This document shows positions 51,821 through 61,512 of a DNA stretch of 64,000 nt, one piece after another. Position 1 is the first letter of the stretch. Each line of letters opens with the position of its first letter. Location: positions 37,065 to 101,064 of the forward strand of contig DLHY01000103.1 of the NCBI GenBank assembly GCA_002483445.1, in the 5' to 3' direction. The DNA comes from Blastocatellia bacterium UBA7656 (lineage in GTDB: Bacteria; Acidobacteriota; Blastocatellia; UBA7656). The notes beneath the pieces were generated by a model that was given only the letters and a program-made list of their open reading frames with translations, was not told where the DNA came from and made no database searches. A program made the translations under genes and the position numbers.

Positions 51821-54682
51821 CTAAGCGCCGCAGCACTTCTTGTACTTCTTGCCCGACCCGCACGGACACGGATCGTTGCGCCCCACGCGCGGGCCTTTGT
51901 GGCGCGTCGGCTTGGGCGCATCTTCTTCGCCGCCAGCAAAGGCCGTCTCGTTGGCCTTCGTGAATGCTATGCGACCGCGACGCTGACGACGACGACGTTC
52001 GAGCAACTGTTGCTCTATCGATTGCGTCACCTGCACCTGAAAGTTGAACAGATAACGAACCGTCTCCGTATCGATGCGCTCGACCATCGCATCGAACAGC
52101 CCGCCCGATTCGCGTTTGTACTCTACGAGCGGGTCTTTCTGCGCGTAGCCCCGCAGACCTATGCCCTCTTTCAAGTGATCGAGCGCCAGCAGGTGATCCT
52201 TCCACTGCTGATCGACGATGTTGAGCATGATGTATCGCTCAAGTCCGCGCAGAGAGCCTGCGCCCATCTGGACTTCCTTCTCAGTGTATTTTTCTTCGAG
52301 CTTCGCCCAGATCGCATCGCGCGCTTCCTGTGGACTCATCTCTTCGAGATCGATTCCTTCATCATCGATGTCGAGCCCGTAAAGCAGGCGAAGCTGATCC
52401 CTAAGTCCTGCGATGTCCCACTGGTCGGGACGCTGATCTTTCTGCATGTGCTGATCGATCAGGCTATCCAAAGCGTTTTCCGCGATGCCGAGAATGTATT
52501 CGCGCTGATTGCGCTGCTGCTCTTCGAGCGTGTCCCCCTCGAATCCCATCAGCAGTTCGCGACGCAGAGAGTAGACCGCTTCCCTCTGCTTGTTCATCAC
52601 GTCGTCGTATTCGAGCAGGTGTTTGCGGATTGAGAAGTTGTGCGCTTCGACCGACTTTTGCGCCGATTCTATTCGCTTCGAAACCAGGCGCGATTCTATC
52701 GGTACGCCCTCTTCCATTCCGAGACGGAGCATTATTCCCTTGATGCGCTCTCCTCCGAATATTCGCATCAGGTCGTCTTCGAGCGAGAGGAAAAATCGCG
52801 ATGATCCGGGATCGCCCTGGCGGCCTGAACGTCCGCGAAGCTGATTATCAATTCGACGCGATTCGTGTCTTTCAGTTCCGAGTATATGAAGCCCGCCTGC
52901 CTGTACCACTTCTTCGTGTTCGGCATCCGTGACCTTGCGCGCTCGCTCCAAGGCATCCTTCCACTGCTTTTCAGTCGCTTCGTCCGGGTTGATCTCTTTT
53001 TCCTTGAGCAACTGTCTGGCCAGAAATTCCGGGTTGCCGCCGAGCAGAATGTCGGTTCCGCGTCCGGCCATGTTGGTTGCAATCGTCACCTGCCCCTTGC
53101 GCCCCGCCTGAGCCACTATATCGGCCTCGCGCGCCGCGTGTTCAGGCTTGGCGTTGAGGACGTTGTAAGGGACGCGCAGTTTCTTGAGTCGGGAGGCGAC
53201 CATCTCCGAGTTTTCAACTGAAATGGTGCCGACAAGCACGGGCTGACCTTTTTTGTGAAGCTCTTCTATTTCCTCAACCACCGCGTTCCACTTCTCGCCA
53301 GCAGTGCGGTAGATCATATCGGGATTGTCCTTGCGAATCATCGTTTTGTTTGTTGGGACGACCGCGACATCGAGTTTGTAGATATTGGCGAACTCCGAAG
53401 CTTCGGTTTCGGCAGTTCCGGTCATGCCTGCGAGCTTGGCGTACATGCGAAAATAATTTTGAAGCGTGACGGTCGCCAGCGTCTGATTTTCAGCTTCGAT
53501 CTTCACTCCCTCTTTCGCTTCCACAGCCTGATGAAGCCCGTCGCTCCAGCGGCGGCCCGGCATCAGACGGCCTGTGAATTCGTCGACGATTACAGCTTCG
53601 CCATCCTTGATGATGTACTGCTTGTCGAGGTGATAGAGCGTGTGCGCTTTGAGCGATTGCTCGACGCAGTGCAGCAGATCCATGTTTTCAGGATCGTAAA
53701 GATTTCCCACTCCGGTGATTTTTTCGGCAAGCTCGACCCCCAGTTCCGTAAGCGACGCCGAGTGTTGTTTTTCATCGAGGTGATAGACGAGGCGCGCATC
53801 CTGTTTGAGGTCTACGTCGCCCTCGGCGCTCTTGATTTCGGCGACACGTCTTTGCTGTTCGGTCTTGAGCCGGAGCATACATTCGTTTGCGACATAATAT
53901 TTTTCAGTCGAGTCTTCCGACGCGCCTGAAATGATGAGCGGGGTTCGCGCTTCATCGATGAGTATGGAATCGACTTCGTCGACGATAGCGAAGTAATGGC
54001 CGCGCTGCACCATCATTGCCGGATCGAATTTCATGTTGTCGCGCAGATAATCGAAGCCATATTCGTTGTTCGTCCCGTAGGTGATATCTGCGCCGTAGGC
54101 TTCCTGACGTTCCGCGTCGTCCAGGTCGTGCTGGATGCAGCCGACCGTGAGTCCGAGGAAGCGATAAATTTTGCCCATCCATTCGGTGTCGCGTTTTGCC
54201 AGATAATCGTTTACGGTGATGATGTGTACGCCCTGCCCCGCAAGCGCGTTGAGATAAGCTGGAAGCGTTGCGACCAGAGTTTTGCCTTCGCCGGTTTTCA
54301 TCTCGGAGATCATCCCGCGATGCAGCACCATTCCGCCTATCAGTTGCACGTCGAAGTGTCGCATCCCTGTAGCGCGGCGCGATGCCTCGCGCACGACGGC
54401 GAAGGCTTCTACGAGTATTTCATCCAATGCGTCATCGATGATGCGGCGAAGAGATACTTTCTGTTCGTTCGGCGTATCGCCTGTGACGGGGGTTTCTTCG
54501 AGACGCTGGCGAACGTGGGCGCGGAATTTTTCCGTCCGCTCGCGCAACTCTTCGTCCGAGAGAAGCTTCATCTCAGGCTCAAGCTCGTTGATCCGATCTA
54601 CTATGGGCCAGAGTTGTTTGAGCAGTCGCTCATTGGCGGTGCCGAATATTTTAGCTGCGATTTTGTTGAATGTGTGAATCAT
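51821..54682 (-). CDS. secA: Preprotein translocase ATPase SecA
   Basis: A 953-residue motor that drives preproteins through SecYEG at the inner membrane. Walker A MKTGEGKTLVATLPAY (about residue 115), Walker B and DEAD-type box IVDEVDSILIDEARTPLIISG, helicase motifs TNMAGRGTDI and RIDNQLRGRSGRQGDPG are all present, and the C-terminal zinc motif CPCGSGKKYKKCC is intact. Length is normal for long SecA. It is transcribed away from the pilM operon. Its 3' end is followed closely by a toxin-antitoxin pair. Confidence 0.96.
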   Translation of the reverse strand: MIHTFNKIAAKIFGTANERLLKQLWPIVDRINELEPEMKLLSDEELRERTEKFRAHVRQRLEETPVTGDTPNEQKVSLRRIIDDALDEILVEAFAVVREASRRATGMRHFDVQLIGGMVLHRGMISEMKTGEGKTLVATLPAYLNALAGQGVHIITVNDYLAKRDTEWMGKIYRFLGLTVGCIQHDLDDAERQEAYGADITYGTNNEYGFDYLRDNMKFDPAMMVQRGHYFAIVDEVDSILIDEARTPLIISGASEDSTEKYYVANECMLRLKTEQQRRVAEIKSAEGDVDLKQDARLVYHLDEKQHSASLTELGVELAEKITGVGNLYDPENMDLLHCVEQSLKAHTLYHLDKQYIIKDGEAVIVDEFTGRLMPGRRWSDGLHQAVEAKEGVKIEAENQTLATVTLQNYFRMYAKLAGMTGTAETEASEFANIYKLDVAVVPTNKTMIRKDNPDMIYRTAGEKWNAVVEEIEELHKKGQPVLVGTISVENSEMVASRLKKLRVPYNVLNAKPEHAAREADIVAQAGRKGQVTIATNMAGRGTDILLGGNPEFLARQLLKEKEINPDEATEKQWKDALERARKVTDAEHEEVVQAGGLHILGTERHESRRIDNQLRGRSGRQGDPGSSRFFLSLEDDLMRIFGGERIKGIMLRLGMEEGVPIESRLVSKRIESAQKSVEAHNFSIRKHLLEYDDVMNKQREAVYSLRRELLMGFEGDTLEEQQRNQREYILGIAENALDSLIDQHMQKDQRPDQWDIAGLRDQLRLLYGLDIDDEGIDLEEMSPQEARDAIWAKLEEKYTEKEVQMGAGSLRGLERYIMLNIVDQQWKDHLLALDHLKEGIGLRGYAQKDPLVEYKRESGGLFDAMVERIDTETVRYLFNFQVQVTQSIEQQLLERRRRQRRGRIAFTKANETAFAGGEEDAPKPTRHKGPRVGRNDPCPCGSGKKYKKCCGA

Positions 54683-55251
54683 AGATTTTCCATCAGGAGC
54701 AGGCTTCGTATTATTTCATGCGAACCGTCATTCTTTACTTTGGCGAAATCAAAAAGGATTCTATCGCTCGGCGAAGCAGGCACGCAAGATGCGCGCGCCT
54801 GCTGACAGACGAGAAGACCGCCTGACGCGCTGTTTCGAGTCCCCCGACAGGGCAGAACCATACAGGCAAAAGAGCGAAAAAATTTAGTGTTGACATGGAT
54901 TCTGACGGGTGGTAGAACTGTTCCCGGTTGAAGAAAGTGTCGTTTTGATTTTTGATTTGTCATAATAGCTGAGGTCACAAAGGCACACCCCTAAGGCGTT
55001 TCGGTCGGGAGCGATCAGAAGCAGGCAATTGATCATCCCCGGCTGAGAGTCAGCAAACAGTGCCGCGTCGCGCAGGTGATCGTCAGCAATTGACCGATAC
55101 CACAAACATCTGTCGCCAGGCCCTGAGAAGTCGCCCCTTCCATAGCTTGCGCTCCCTGTGTTCTTAAAAGCTTCTGCCCCTTTGATGATTCAAACCACAG
55201 TAGTTTTCCGGCTTTCTCGAAAGCCGAAAGCGCCATCTTCCCGGGGGAGCT
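54683..55251. other. Divergent secA/pilM gap with a long pilM leader
   Basis: This 569-bp gap has no supported gene. It holds the plus-strand promoter near 54890 and then about 330 bp of untranslated leader before pilM. The leader has a hairpin close to the start, GGCTTTC with GAAAGCC at about 55210-55226, 26 bp before the pilM ATG, and a CTGAGAGTCAGCA.. stretch of no recognisable class. No known riboswitch consensus is evident. Sequences between 54683 and 54880 presumably hold the secA promoter. Confidence 0.5.
54890..54918 (+). promoter_or_regulatory. Sigma-70-type promoter of the pilMNOPQ operon
   Basis: TTGACA at 54890-54895 and TAGAAC at 54913-54918, spaced by 17 bp. The -35 box is a perfect match. 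Transcription would start near 54925, giving a leader of about 330 bp. Confidence 0.55.
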
Positions 55252-56346
55252 ATGCTAGGGAAAAAAATCAAGAGCATCGTAGGTCTCGACATCGGCTCAA
55301 GCTCGCTCAAAGCGGTGGAGCTCAAACCCACGCGCAGCGGCTTCGAGCTTGTTCACATCGCTCATCAGAACCTTCAGCCTGACACCATCGTAGACGGGCA
55401 TATAATCGATCTCAATCATGTCTCGGATTGCATAAATCGCATCTGGGTCGAAAATCACATCAAGACCAATCAGGTCGCCACCTCGCTTTCGGGACACGCA
55501 GTCATAGTCAAAAAAGTAACGCTTCCTGCCATGCCTGAAGAAGAGCTTGATGAGCAGATTCACTGGGAAGCCGAACAGTACATACCCTTCGACATCAACG
55601 ACGTGAACCTTTATCACGAGGTGACGGGCCACGATCCGGCGACTTCCAACATGGATGTTTTGCTCGTGGCCTGCAAGCGCGACAAGATCAATCAGTTCAC
55701 GCAGGTCATCGCCCAGGCCGGAAAGCAGCCTATGATAGTCGACGTCGATGCCTTCGCGCTCCAGAATGCCTACGAGTTCAATTATCACCCTATGCCCGGC
55801 ATGACGACCGCGCTCCTCGACATCGGCGCTTCGGTGATGACCATAAACATCGTGCGCGGAATCACGTCGGTTTTCACCCGCGATATTTCCGCGGGCGGAA
55901 ATCAGTTCACCGACCTGCTGCAAAAGGAACTCAATTTGACATTCGATCAGGCCGAGATGCTCAAGCGCACGTGGCGCGGGGCGCACGGAGGCGCTGATCT
56001 GGGAATGGGCGACTCCGGCGCATCCGAAGAACAGGCCGGAACGGCGATTCGCTCGGTATCGGAGATGCTGGCGATGGAGATTCAGCGCACCCTCGACTTC
56101 TTCCGCGCGACGGCTGTGGATTCTCCCTCGATTGATCGAATGCTGATAGCTGGCGGGTCGTCGAAGGTCGCATATCTTTGCGAATACCTCTCGGACAAAT
56201 TTCAGATACCTGTCGAGCAGTTCGACGCCTTCCGCTCGATCCGCTTCGACCACAAAAAATTCGACGAAGAATTCCTGCGCGAGCTTTCGCCCAACATGGC
56301 CATAGCCGTGGGGCTTGCCGTGCGGGTTCTTGAGGTGACGAAATGA
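55252..56346 (+). CDS. pilM: Type IV pilus assembly ATPase-fold protein PilM
   Basis: A 364-residue FtsA/actin-fold protein. GLDIGSSSLKAVEL (phosphate loop 1), PFDINDVNLYHEV, LLDIGASVMTINIV (phosphate loop 2) and MLIAGGSSKVAYLCEYL match PilM. It sits on the cytoplasmic face and binds the N-terminal tail of PilN. Ribosome binding site GGGGGAG 4 bp upstream. The stop codon overlaps the pilN start (ATGA), so the genes are coupled. Confidence 0.93.
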   Translation: MLGKKIKSIVGLDIGSSSLKAVELKPTRSGFELVHIAHQNLQPDTIVDGHIIDLNHVSDCINRIWVENHIKTNQVATSLSGHAVIVKKVTLPAMPEEELDEQIHWEAEQYIPFDINDVNLYHEVTGHDPATSNMDVLLVACKRDKINQFTQVIAQAGKQPMIVDVDAFALQNAYEFNYHPMPGMTTALLDIGASVMTINIVRGITSVFTRDISAGGNQFTDLLQKELNLTFDQAEMLKRTWRGAHGGADLGMGDSGASEEQAGTAIRSVSEMLAMEIQRTLDFFRATAVDSPSIDRMLIAGGSSKVAYLCEYLSDKFQIPVEQFDAFRSIRFDHKKFDEEFLRELSPNMAIAVGLAVRVLEVTK

Positions 56347-57011
56347 TCAGAGTAAACCTTCTCGAAGGAACTGCCGAGCAACGCGTTTCGTTTCAGAAGA
56401 CGAAAGTCGTCGCCCGTCGCGGGCAACAGCTTTTCATGGTCGCGGCGGCGCTCGTCATCTATGTCATCGTCATAGGAATCGATCACCTGCTCACCAGCAA
56501 CGCCTACGCTGATGCGAAGGGCCAGCTTGAAGTCGAGCAGACGGAATCGAAAAAGCTTGAGGCCGACATCAATCGCAAGAATCAACTAGAAGCCGAACTC
56601 AAGCAGGTCGAAGAGCGCATCAAGATCATCAAGCAACTGCGCGCCGAGCAGAAAGGGCCAGTGGCGATGCTTTCGGCCATCAACGAGCGACTGCCCGGCG
56701 GACAAAACGATTTCAAGCTTTCCGACGTGAGCCAGAAGGGCGCTGCGCTTCGCATAGCCGGAAGCACTTCGAATCAGCAGATCATCGCCGATTTCCTTCG
56801 CCAGTTGGAATTCTCCAACGGGTTGTTCACAGACCTCTCGCTTTCAATCGAAGGCAAGGATGTGAAGGAAGACGACAAGAAGAAGGAAGAAACCACTGAG
56901 GTTGCCCGCGTATTTCAGTTCACCATCACCTGCACTTACAACAAGCCGCGAGCCGAAGGTGATGAAAAACAGCAGCCGCCGGCTCCTGCCGCGCCAAATC
57001 AGGGAAAATGA
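56343..57011 (+). CDS. pilN: Type IV pilus inner-membrane protein PilN
   Basis: A 222-residue protein beginning MIRVNLLEGTAE, the conserved tail that binds PilM. One transmembrane helix (about 35-53, LFMVAAALVIYVIVIGIDH) is followed by a coiled-coil (KKLEADINRKNQLEAELKQV) and a periplasmic ferredoxin-like domain. It is longer than usual at the C-terminus, ending in a Pro/Ala-rich tail. Confidence 0.88.
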   Translation: MIRVNLLEGTAEQRVSFQKTKVVARRGQQLFMVAAALVIYVIVIGIDHLLTSNAYADAKGQLEVEQTESKKLEADINRKNQLEAELKQVEERIKIIKQLRAEQKGPVAMLSAINERLPGGQNDFKLSDVSQKGAALRIAGSTSNQQIIADFLRQLEFSNGLFTDLSLSIEGKDVKEDDKKKEETTEVARVFQFTITCTYNKPRAEGDEKQQPPAPAAPNQGK

Positions 57012-57023
57012 AGGAGACAATTT

Positions 57024-57722
57024 ATGTCAGCAGTCGTTACCACCAACGTCGCAGGCGATAAAATTGAATCGGGCAGCTTCCTGACTCGCATACCCTGGTA
57101 CTACCAGATGGCAATTCTGGTGGCTCTGGTCGGGTTGCTCATCTATGTCACCGATATGTTGCTCTACAGCGACACCCGCAAGGAAACCGACAAGATGATC
57201 GAGCAGGTTCAGACGCTCAAGGCCAAAAACGCGCAGGGCAGCATCATCCGCCAGAACCTTCAGGCGACCGAAGAGGCCCTGGCGCTCAGGCGCGAAGAGA
57301 TGGACAGACTGCGCGACCTTCTTCCCGATCAGGTCGAGATTTCGAAGGTCTATGACAATATCAAAGACCTCATGCGAAACAATCGCCTGGAACTCAAACA
57401 GTTCAATCAGGGCAAACCGGCAGAGGCGGAAATTTACACCGCGCAGCAGATTCTGGTTCAGGTCAGCGGAAGCTACGACGCGCTCGGCAAGTTTTTTTCC
57501 GAACTTGGATTCTACAAGCGCATACTGAGCGTGACTGATGTCGAGATCAAGGAAGCCGAGGACAATGCGCAGGAGAGCGGGCGAACCATCAACAGCGCAT
57601 TCATGCTGACGGCTTATTACATCTCGCCCGCAAACCTTGAGAAGCTGACCAAGCCACAGCCAGCGGCCCCGCCGCCAGCGAACAAAGGTCCGGCCAGACC
57701 GCCAGCCAATCAACCCAAGTAG
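57024..57722 (+). CDS. pilO: Type IV pilus inner-membrane protein PilO
   Basis: A 232-residue protein with a transmembrane helix (about 26-46, WYYQMAILVALVGLLIYVTDM), a coiled-coil (EETDKMIEQVQTLKAKNAQG-type and LALRREEMDRLRDLLPDQ) and a ferredoxin-like domain (VQVSGSYDALGKFFSELGFYKRI). These are PilO signatures. It pairs with PilN in the periplasm and links the pilus base to PilP/PilQ. The tail is rich in Pro and Ala. Confidence 0.9.
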   Translation: MSAVVTTNVAGDKIESGSFLTRIPWYYQMAILVALVGLLIYVTDMLLYSDTRKETDKMIEQVQTLKAKNAQGSIIRQNLQATEEALALRREEMDRLRDLLPDQVEISKVYDNIKDLMRNNRLELKQFNQGKPAEAEIYTAQQILVQVSGSYDALGKFFSELGFYKRILSVTDVEIKEAEDNAQESGRTINSAFMLTAYYISPANLEKLTKPQPAAPPPANKGPARPPANQPK

Positions 57723-57736
57723 TGCGGAGTAGTGTT

Positions 57737-58357
57737 ATGAAAACAAAGTCGATCAAAACACACACACGATTTTTTCTCGGCCTGATTATGGCTACGGCGC
57801 TCGTGCTTTCCGCGCCTACCCTTTCCTCAGGGCAACAAAACGGCTCCGGCAAAGAGTACGTGGGGCCGACCGCCGATTCCATCCGGCCCTACAAACCGGC
57901 AGGCAGGGATCCTTTCAAGCGCACGCCCAAACCTAAAGCGACCAGCAAAGGCGGCTCGAAAGTCGACCGGGTCGTTCAGATAGGGTTCCCTTCGCTCGAA
58001 GTGCGCCGCGCCCAGTACAGACAGGAACTCGATAAGGCGCGCGCCGAAAGCAGGCCCGACCCTCATCCGATGATGCAGTATCTGGTGGGCGAATTGAACG
58101 TGACCGGCATATTCCGCGATGCTCAGGGCTACGGCGCATTCGTGCAGGCGCAGCCGACGGGGTCTACCTTCTTCGTGCGCCGGGGACTCAAGTGCTTCAA
58201 CGGCGAGGTGCTTCGCATAGAAGGCGATGAATCCGATATAGGCTCGGCGAAGGTAGTCTTTCGCCAGACCACCTATATCGAAGTCAATGGCAAACAGTCG
58301 CCGCAGGTGCAGGTGCTGGCAAAGCTGCCTACCACGCCGCAACGCACCGGCAGGTGA
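57737..58357 (+). CDS. pilP: Type IV pilus protein PilP
   Basis: A 206-residue protein. The start at ATG 57737 has GGAG 7 bp upstream; a GTG at 57722 touching the pilO stop is less likely. It has a signal segment (FFLGLIMATALVLSAPTLSSG), a disordered part with AGRDPFKR (the conserved motif by which PilP is recognised) and a C-terminal beta domain (LNVTGIFRDAQGYGAFVQA). A lipobox Cys is absent, unlike in proteobacterial PilP. It bridges PilO and the secretin PilQ. Confidence 0.82.
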   Translation: MKTKSIKTHTRFFLGLIMATALVLSAPTLSSGQQNGSGKEYVGPTADSIRPYKPAGRDPFKRTPKPKATSKGGSKVDRVVQIGFPSLEVRRAQYRQELDKARAESRPDPHPMMQYLVGELNVTGIFRDAQGYGAFVQAQPTGSTFFVRRGLKCFNGEVLRIEGDESDIGSAKVVFRQTTYIEVNGKQSPQVQVLAKLPTTPQRTGR

Positions 58358-58526
58358 ATAGAGAGGTTTCTGACGCCCGCAGGGGTGTAATTTCATTCGA
58401 CGATCAAGTGCAAGAGGACGTTCGCATAAAAAAGAGTTTATCAACTTTCGCTTCCGGCATTACGGTGAGACTCGTGCCCTCACTTGCGTCCGCTTCACAG
58501 TTCAACTCAAATTGAGGGGGGGAAGT

Positions 58527-61436
58527 ATGGTCATGTTTAACAGGAGAACTATCGCAGCGCTTGCGCTCGTTGCGCTCGTGAGCAATACCCTTGTGTTTGC
58601 AAAGCCCGCGATTTCCATATTCACGCCAGAGGGCCGCGCCTTCACGCTGGTCTCGCTCAGGACGGAACAGGTCGAAGGGCGCACGCGCATTTTTATAGAA
58701 TCAAACGCGCCTCCTCTCTATACAGTATTCAGACCGACGGAGCGATTGATCCAGATAGAGATGCCCAGCGCGGAATCGAAACTCGCGCCTGAGTACGAGG
58801 TCAAGAGCGCGCTCGTCGAATCAGTCAGCGTGCGAGAAGGGAGAGCCAACAGCGGTCTGGGACGCGCGGCGACCCGCATAGATATCGCCGTGCGCCAGTC
58901 AGCCGAGGATCGCACCCGCGTGGAAGGCAACACGCTCGTGGTCGAAATTTCCCCCAACGTTTCAGCCAAAGCCGTTCCCGCCAAGTCGGACGCGAAAGAT
59001 GATCTCGCCGCGCAGGCCAAGCAGGCCAGCCAGCCCGCAGCCACGCGCGCGGGCGTCGAGGTCACTCCTCCGCCTGCGGGCGCGAGGGCAGCCGCGACTG
59101 ACACCGTTCGACCCAAGACCGCTCTCCGCCCGGCAACGCTTGTGCGCTCAGTGCGTCACGAGTCGGCAGGCAACGCCGTTCGCGTCATCGTCGATACGGA
59201 CGGGGCGGCCCAGTTCAAGGACTTCGTGCTGTCTGATCCGTGGCGAGTGGTTGTCGATATAACCGGAGTCCGGCTCACGACCAGCAATCAGACGATCAAC
59301 GTCGGCGCGGCTTCGGTTGATCGCTTCCGCGTGGGTCAGCCCGCGCCGGGGACGGTCAGAATCGTGCTGGACACGAAATCGAAAGTTCCCTACATCATAG
59401 AGCGCGACGGGACGCAACTCATAATCACCATCGGCAACCGCAGCGCGTTCGCGGGAAGCGAACCCTCCGGCATAGTCGCCCAGAATGAAACTCAACCTGA
59501 AGTCAAGGTTGCGGGCCAGCGAGTCGTCAACAGCGATCCCAAACAGCCCGCTGTCAAATCGAATCTCCCTGCCGATGCGGCTGCCAACCCCAACGCTCAA
59601 TCGGGCAAACCTTCGGACAAGCCCGCGCAGCCGCAGCCCAGCGGGCCGCAGACGGGGCAGCAAGCAACCCAGCGCGCGCAGCCGCCTGCGTCTCAGCGCC
59701 CGGCCAATACAGTAAGAGAGACTCTCTCTCAGCCAGTAACACAACCGGCTTCGAATCGCACCCCGACTGATACAGCGCGTCAGACGACCTCGACTCCTCC
59801 GAGCGTTTCGGCTGCCAACACCCAGCAGAGAAAGAATGAAGTATCGCTTTGTGATCCGAATTATGTGGGCGGGCCGTTGAGCTTCGATCTGAGGGCGGGC
59901 GTCGATATTCGCGATATGCTGCGCTTCGTTTCCGAGCAGTACGGAATCAACTTTATAGTCGATAAATCCGTCCCGGCATCCGTCCCTGTGGATGTTCGAA
60001 TAACGGAGTTGCCGTGGAATCAGATACTCATGTCGGTGCTTCGCGCGCAGCGATTAGGCTGGGTCTGCGAAGGCAGCGGCAAGCTCGTTCGAGTGGCCAC
60101 GCTCGATGCCATCAAGGAAGAAGAGAAGGCGCAGCACGAGATAATCAAAGCGAAGATGGAGAGCGTGCCTCTCGAAACTAAAATCATTCACCTGCGCTAT
60201 GCGCGGGCCGCAGGCTCGCTGCAAGGTCAGGGAGCGGGACGGTCGGGCGGCGGCAGGTCAAGCTCAGGCGGCGGCGCGCAGGGCGCGACGCTTGTTGCGA
60301 TAGCCGAAAAGCGACTCAGCACTCGCGGGCGCATCGAGGCCGACGGGCGCACGAACAGCCTGATAGTTACAGACCTGCCGGATTATATCCAGGCGGTCGA
60401 AAGCATCATCTCTCAACTGGACCGCGCCGAGCCGCAGGTTGAAATCGAAGCGCGCATAGTCGTTGCCAATCGCGATTTCCTCCGCGACATCGGAAACGAA
60501 CTGGCGGCGGCTGCCGTCAATAACGGCAGCGGCGCTGCCGGATTCCTGCAAACAGCCGCTACTCAGTTAAGCGGCGGTGGGGTCACAACTCCTACCGGAC
60601 AGGGCGGCGGCAGCGGCAGCGGCGACACTGGCGGCGGCGACAGTGGCGGCGGCGGATCGTCCAACAAGGGCCAGATAGGGCCGAACCTCCTCGGCCCGTT
60701 CGCATCAAACGCGCTGAGAGTCGGAACAGCCAGCGGCGTGCTGAGTCTTACGACGGGGCTGATCGGCACGGGCATCATATCGCTCGCGCTTTCAGCGTCC
60801 GAGAGAAAAGGCCAGGTTCGCATAGTCGCCAGCCCGCGCGTCGCAGCGCAGAACAACACGACGGCTGAGATCATCAACGGCGTACAGATACCCGTTCAAA
60901 CCGTATCGAACAACACCATCACCACGACGTTCATAACCGCTGCGCTCCGTCTTGAGATCACTCCGATCATAGTCGAAGAGACGGGCGAAGTGACCATGCA
61001 CGTCGTTGCCGAAAACAACACCGTCAATGCCTCGCTCGCCTCGCAACTCAACGGAGGCACACCGGGCATCAACACTCAGTCTGCCGAATCAACCGTGCGA
61101 ATTCAGGACGGCGGAACCTTCGTGATGGGCGGAGTCAACATCGACACCGAATCCCACTCGCAGAACCGTATGCCCGGAATCGCGCGCATACCCATACTCG
61201 GCGAACTCTTCAAGCGCCGCACCACGCAGCGGACGATGGATGAAATCCTCTTCTTCATCACCCCTCGCATAGTGCGACCCGAAGGAACCTACGGCCCGCG
61301 CACGCAGCGCAGCTCGACCGAAGGCGCGCCGTCGAATACTCAGCGCGCAGCCACGCCGACCAATCAGCCGACCAAGCAGCCCGCAACTCCTCCTGCGGCC
61401 AAGCAGCAGACCGGCGGCGGCAAAGGCGGCCAGTAG
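58527..61436 (+). CDS. pilQ: Type IV pilus secretin PilQ
   Basis: A 969-residue outer-membrane secretin. The start at 58527 has AGGGGGGAA 5 bp upstream; a TTG at 58512 lies before it in frame. There is a signal peptide, then two AMIN domains (about 28-145 and 200-301) that bind peptidoglycan. A long Pro/Gln/Thr-rich linker follows (about 302-445). The N0/STN domain starts near 448 (FDLRAGVDIRDMLRFVSEQ), with an N1 domain carrying a Gly/Ser insert (about 566-588). The pore domain (about 650-910) has ESTVRIQDGGTFVMGGV and GIARIPILGELFKRRTTQ, ending FFITPRIV. The tail is again Thr/Pro/Gln-rich. Confidence 0.93.
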   Translation: MVMFNRRTIAALALVALVSNTLVFAKPAISIFTPEGRAFTLVSLRTEQVEGRTRIFIESNAPPLYTVFRPTERLIQIEMPSAESKLAPEYEVKSALVESVSVREGRANSGLGRAATRIDIAVRQSAEDRTRVEGNTLVVEISPNVSAKAVPAKSDAKDDLAAQAKQASQPAATRAGVEVTPPPAGARAAATDTVRPKTALRPATLVRSVRHESAGNAVRVIVDTDGAAQFKDFVLSDPWRVVVDITGVRLTTSNQTINVGAASVDRFRVGQPAPGTVRIVLDTKSKVPYIIERDGTQLIITIGNRSAFAGSEPSGIVAQNETQPEVKVAGQRVVNSDPKQPAVKSNLPADAAANPNAQSGKPSDKPAQPQPSGPQTGQQATQRAQPPASQRPANTVRETLSQPVTQPASNRTPTDTARQTTSTPPSVSAANTQQRKNEVSLCDPNYVGGPLSFDLRAGVDIRDMLRFVSEQYGINFIVDKSVPASVPVDVRITELPWNQILMSVLRAQRLGWVCEGSGKLVRVATLDAIKEEEKAQHEIIKAKMESVPLETKIIHLRYARAAGSLQGQGAGRSGGGRSSSGGGAQGATLVAIAEKRLSTRGRIEADGRTNSLIVTDLPDYIQAVESIISQLDRAEPQVEIEARIVVANRDFLRDIGNELAAAAVNNGSGAAGFLQTAATQLSGGGVTTPTGQGGGSGSGDTGGGDSGGGGSSNKGQIGPNLLGPFASNALRVGTASGVLSLTTGLIGTGIISLALSASERKGQVRIVASPRVAAQNNTTAEIINGVQIPVQTVSNNTITTTFITAALRLEITPIIVEETGEVTMHVVAENNTVNASLASQLNGGTPGINTQSAESTVRIQDGGTFVMGGVNIDTESHSQNRMPGIARIPILGELFKRRTTQRTMDEILFFITPRIVRPEGTYGPRTQRSSTEGAPSNTQRAATPTNQPTKQPATPPAAKQQTGGGKGGQ

Positions 61437-61448
61437 CGAAATGAAAGA

Positions 61449-61494
61449 GTGGATGATGAAGACTCAGTTGTGAGAGAATTCGTCATCCACTTTT
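61449..61494 (+). terminator. Terminator after pilQ
   Basis: A 12-bp stem with one wobble pair (61449-61460 with 61479-61490), an 18-base loop and a TTTT tail. It separates pilQ from the Roadblock gene, at least in part. Confidence 0.55.
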
Positions 61495-61512
61495 CACACT
61501 TGGGAGGCGGCC

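Noticed and set aside
51482..52633. A 383-codon plus-strand frame opposite secA and the antitoxin gene.
   Set aside because: It crosses two real genes and has no recognisable domain.
54925..55251. A c-di-GMP riboswitch in the pilM leader, expected from its position.
   Set aside because: I could not find the conserved core or tetraloop receptor of GEMM-type motifs in this stretch.
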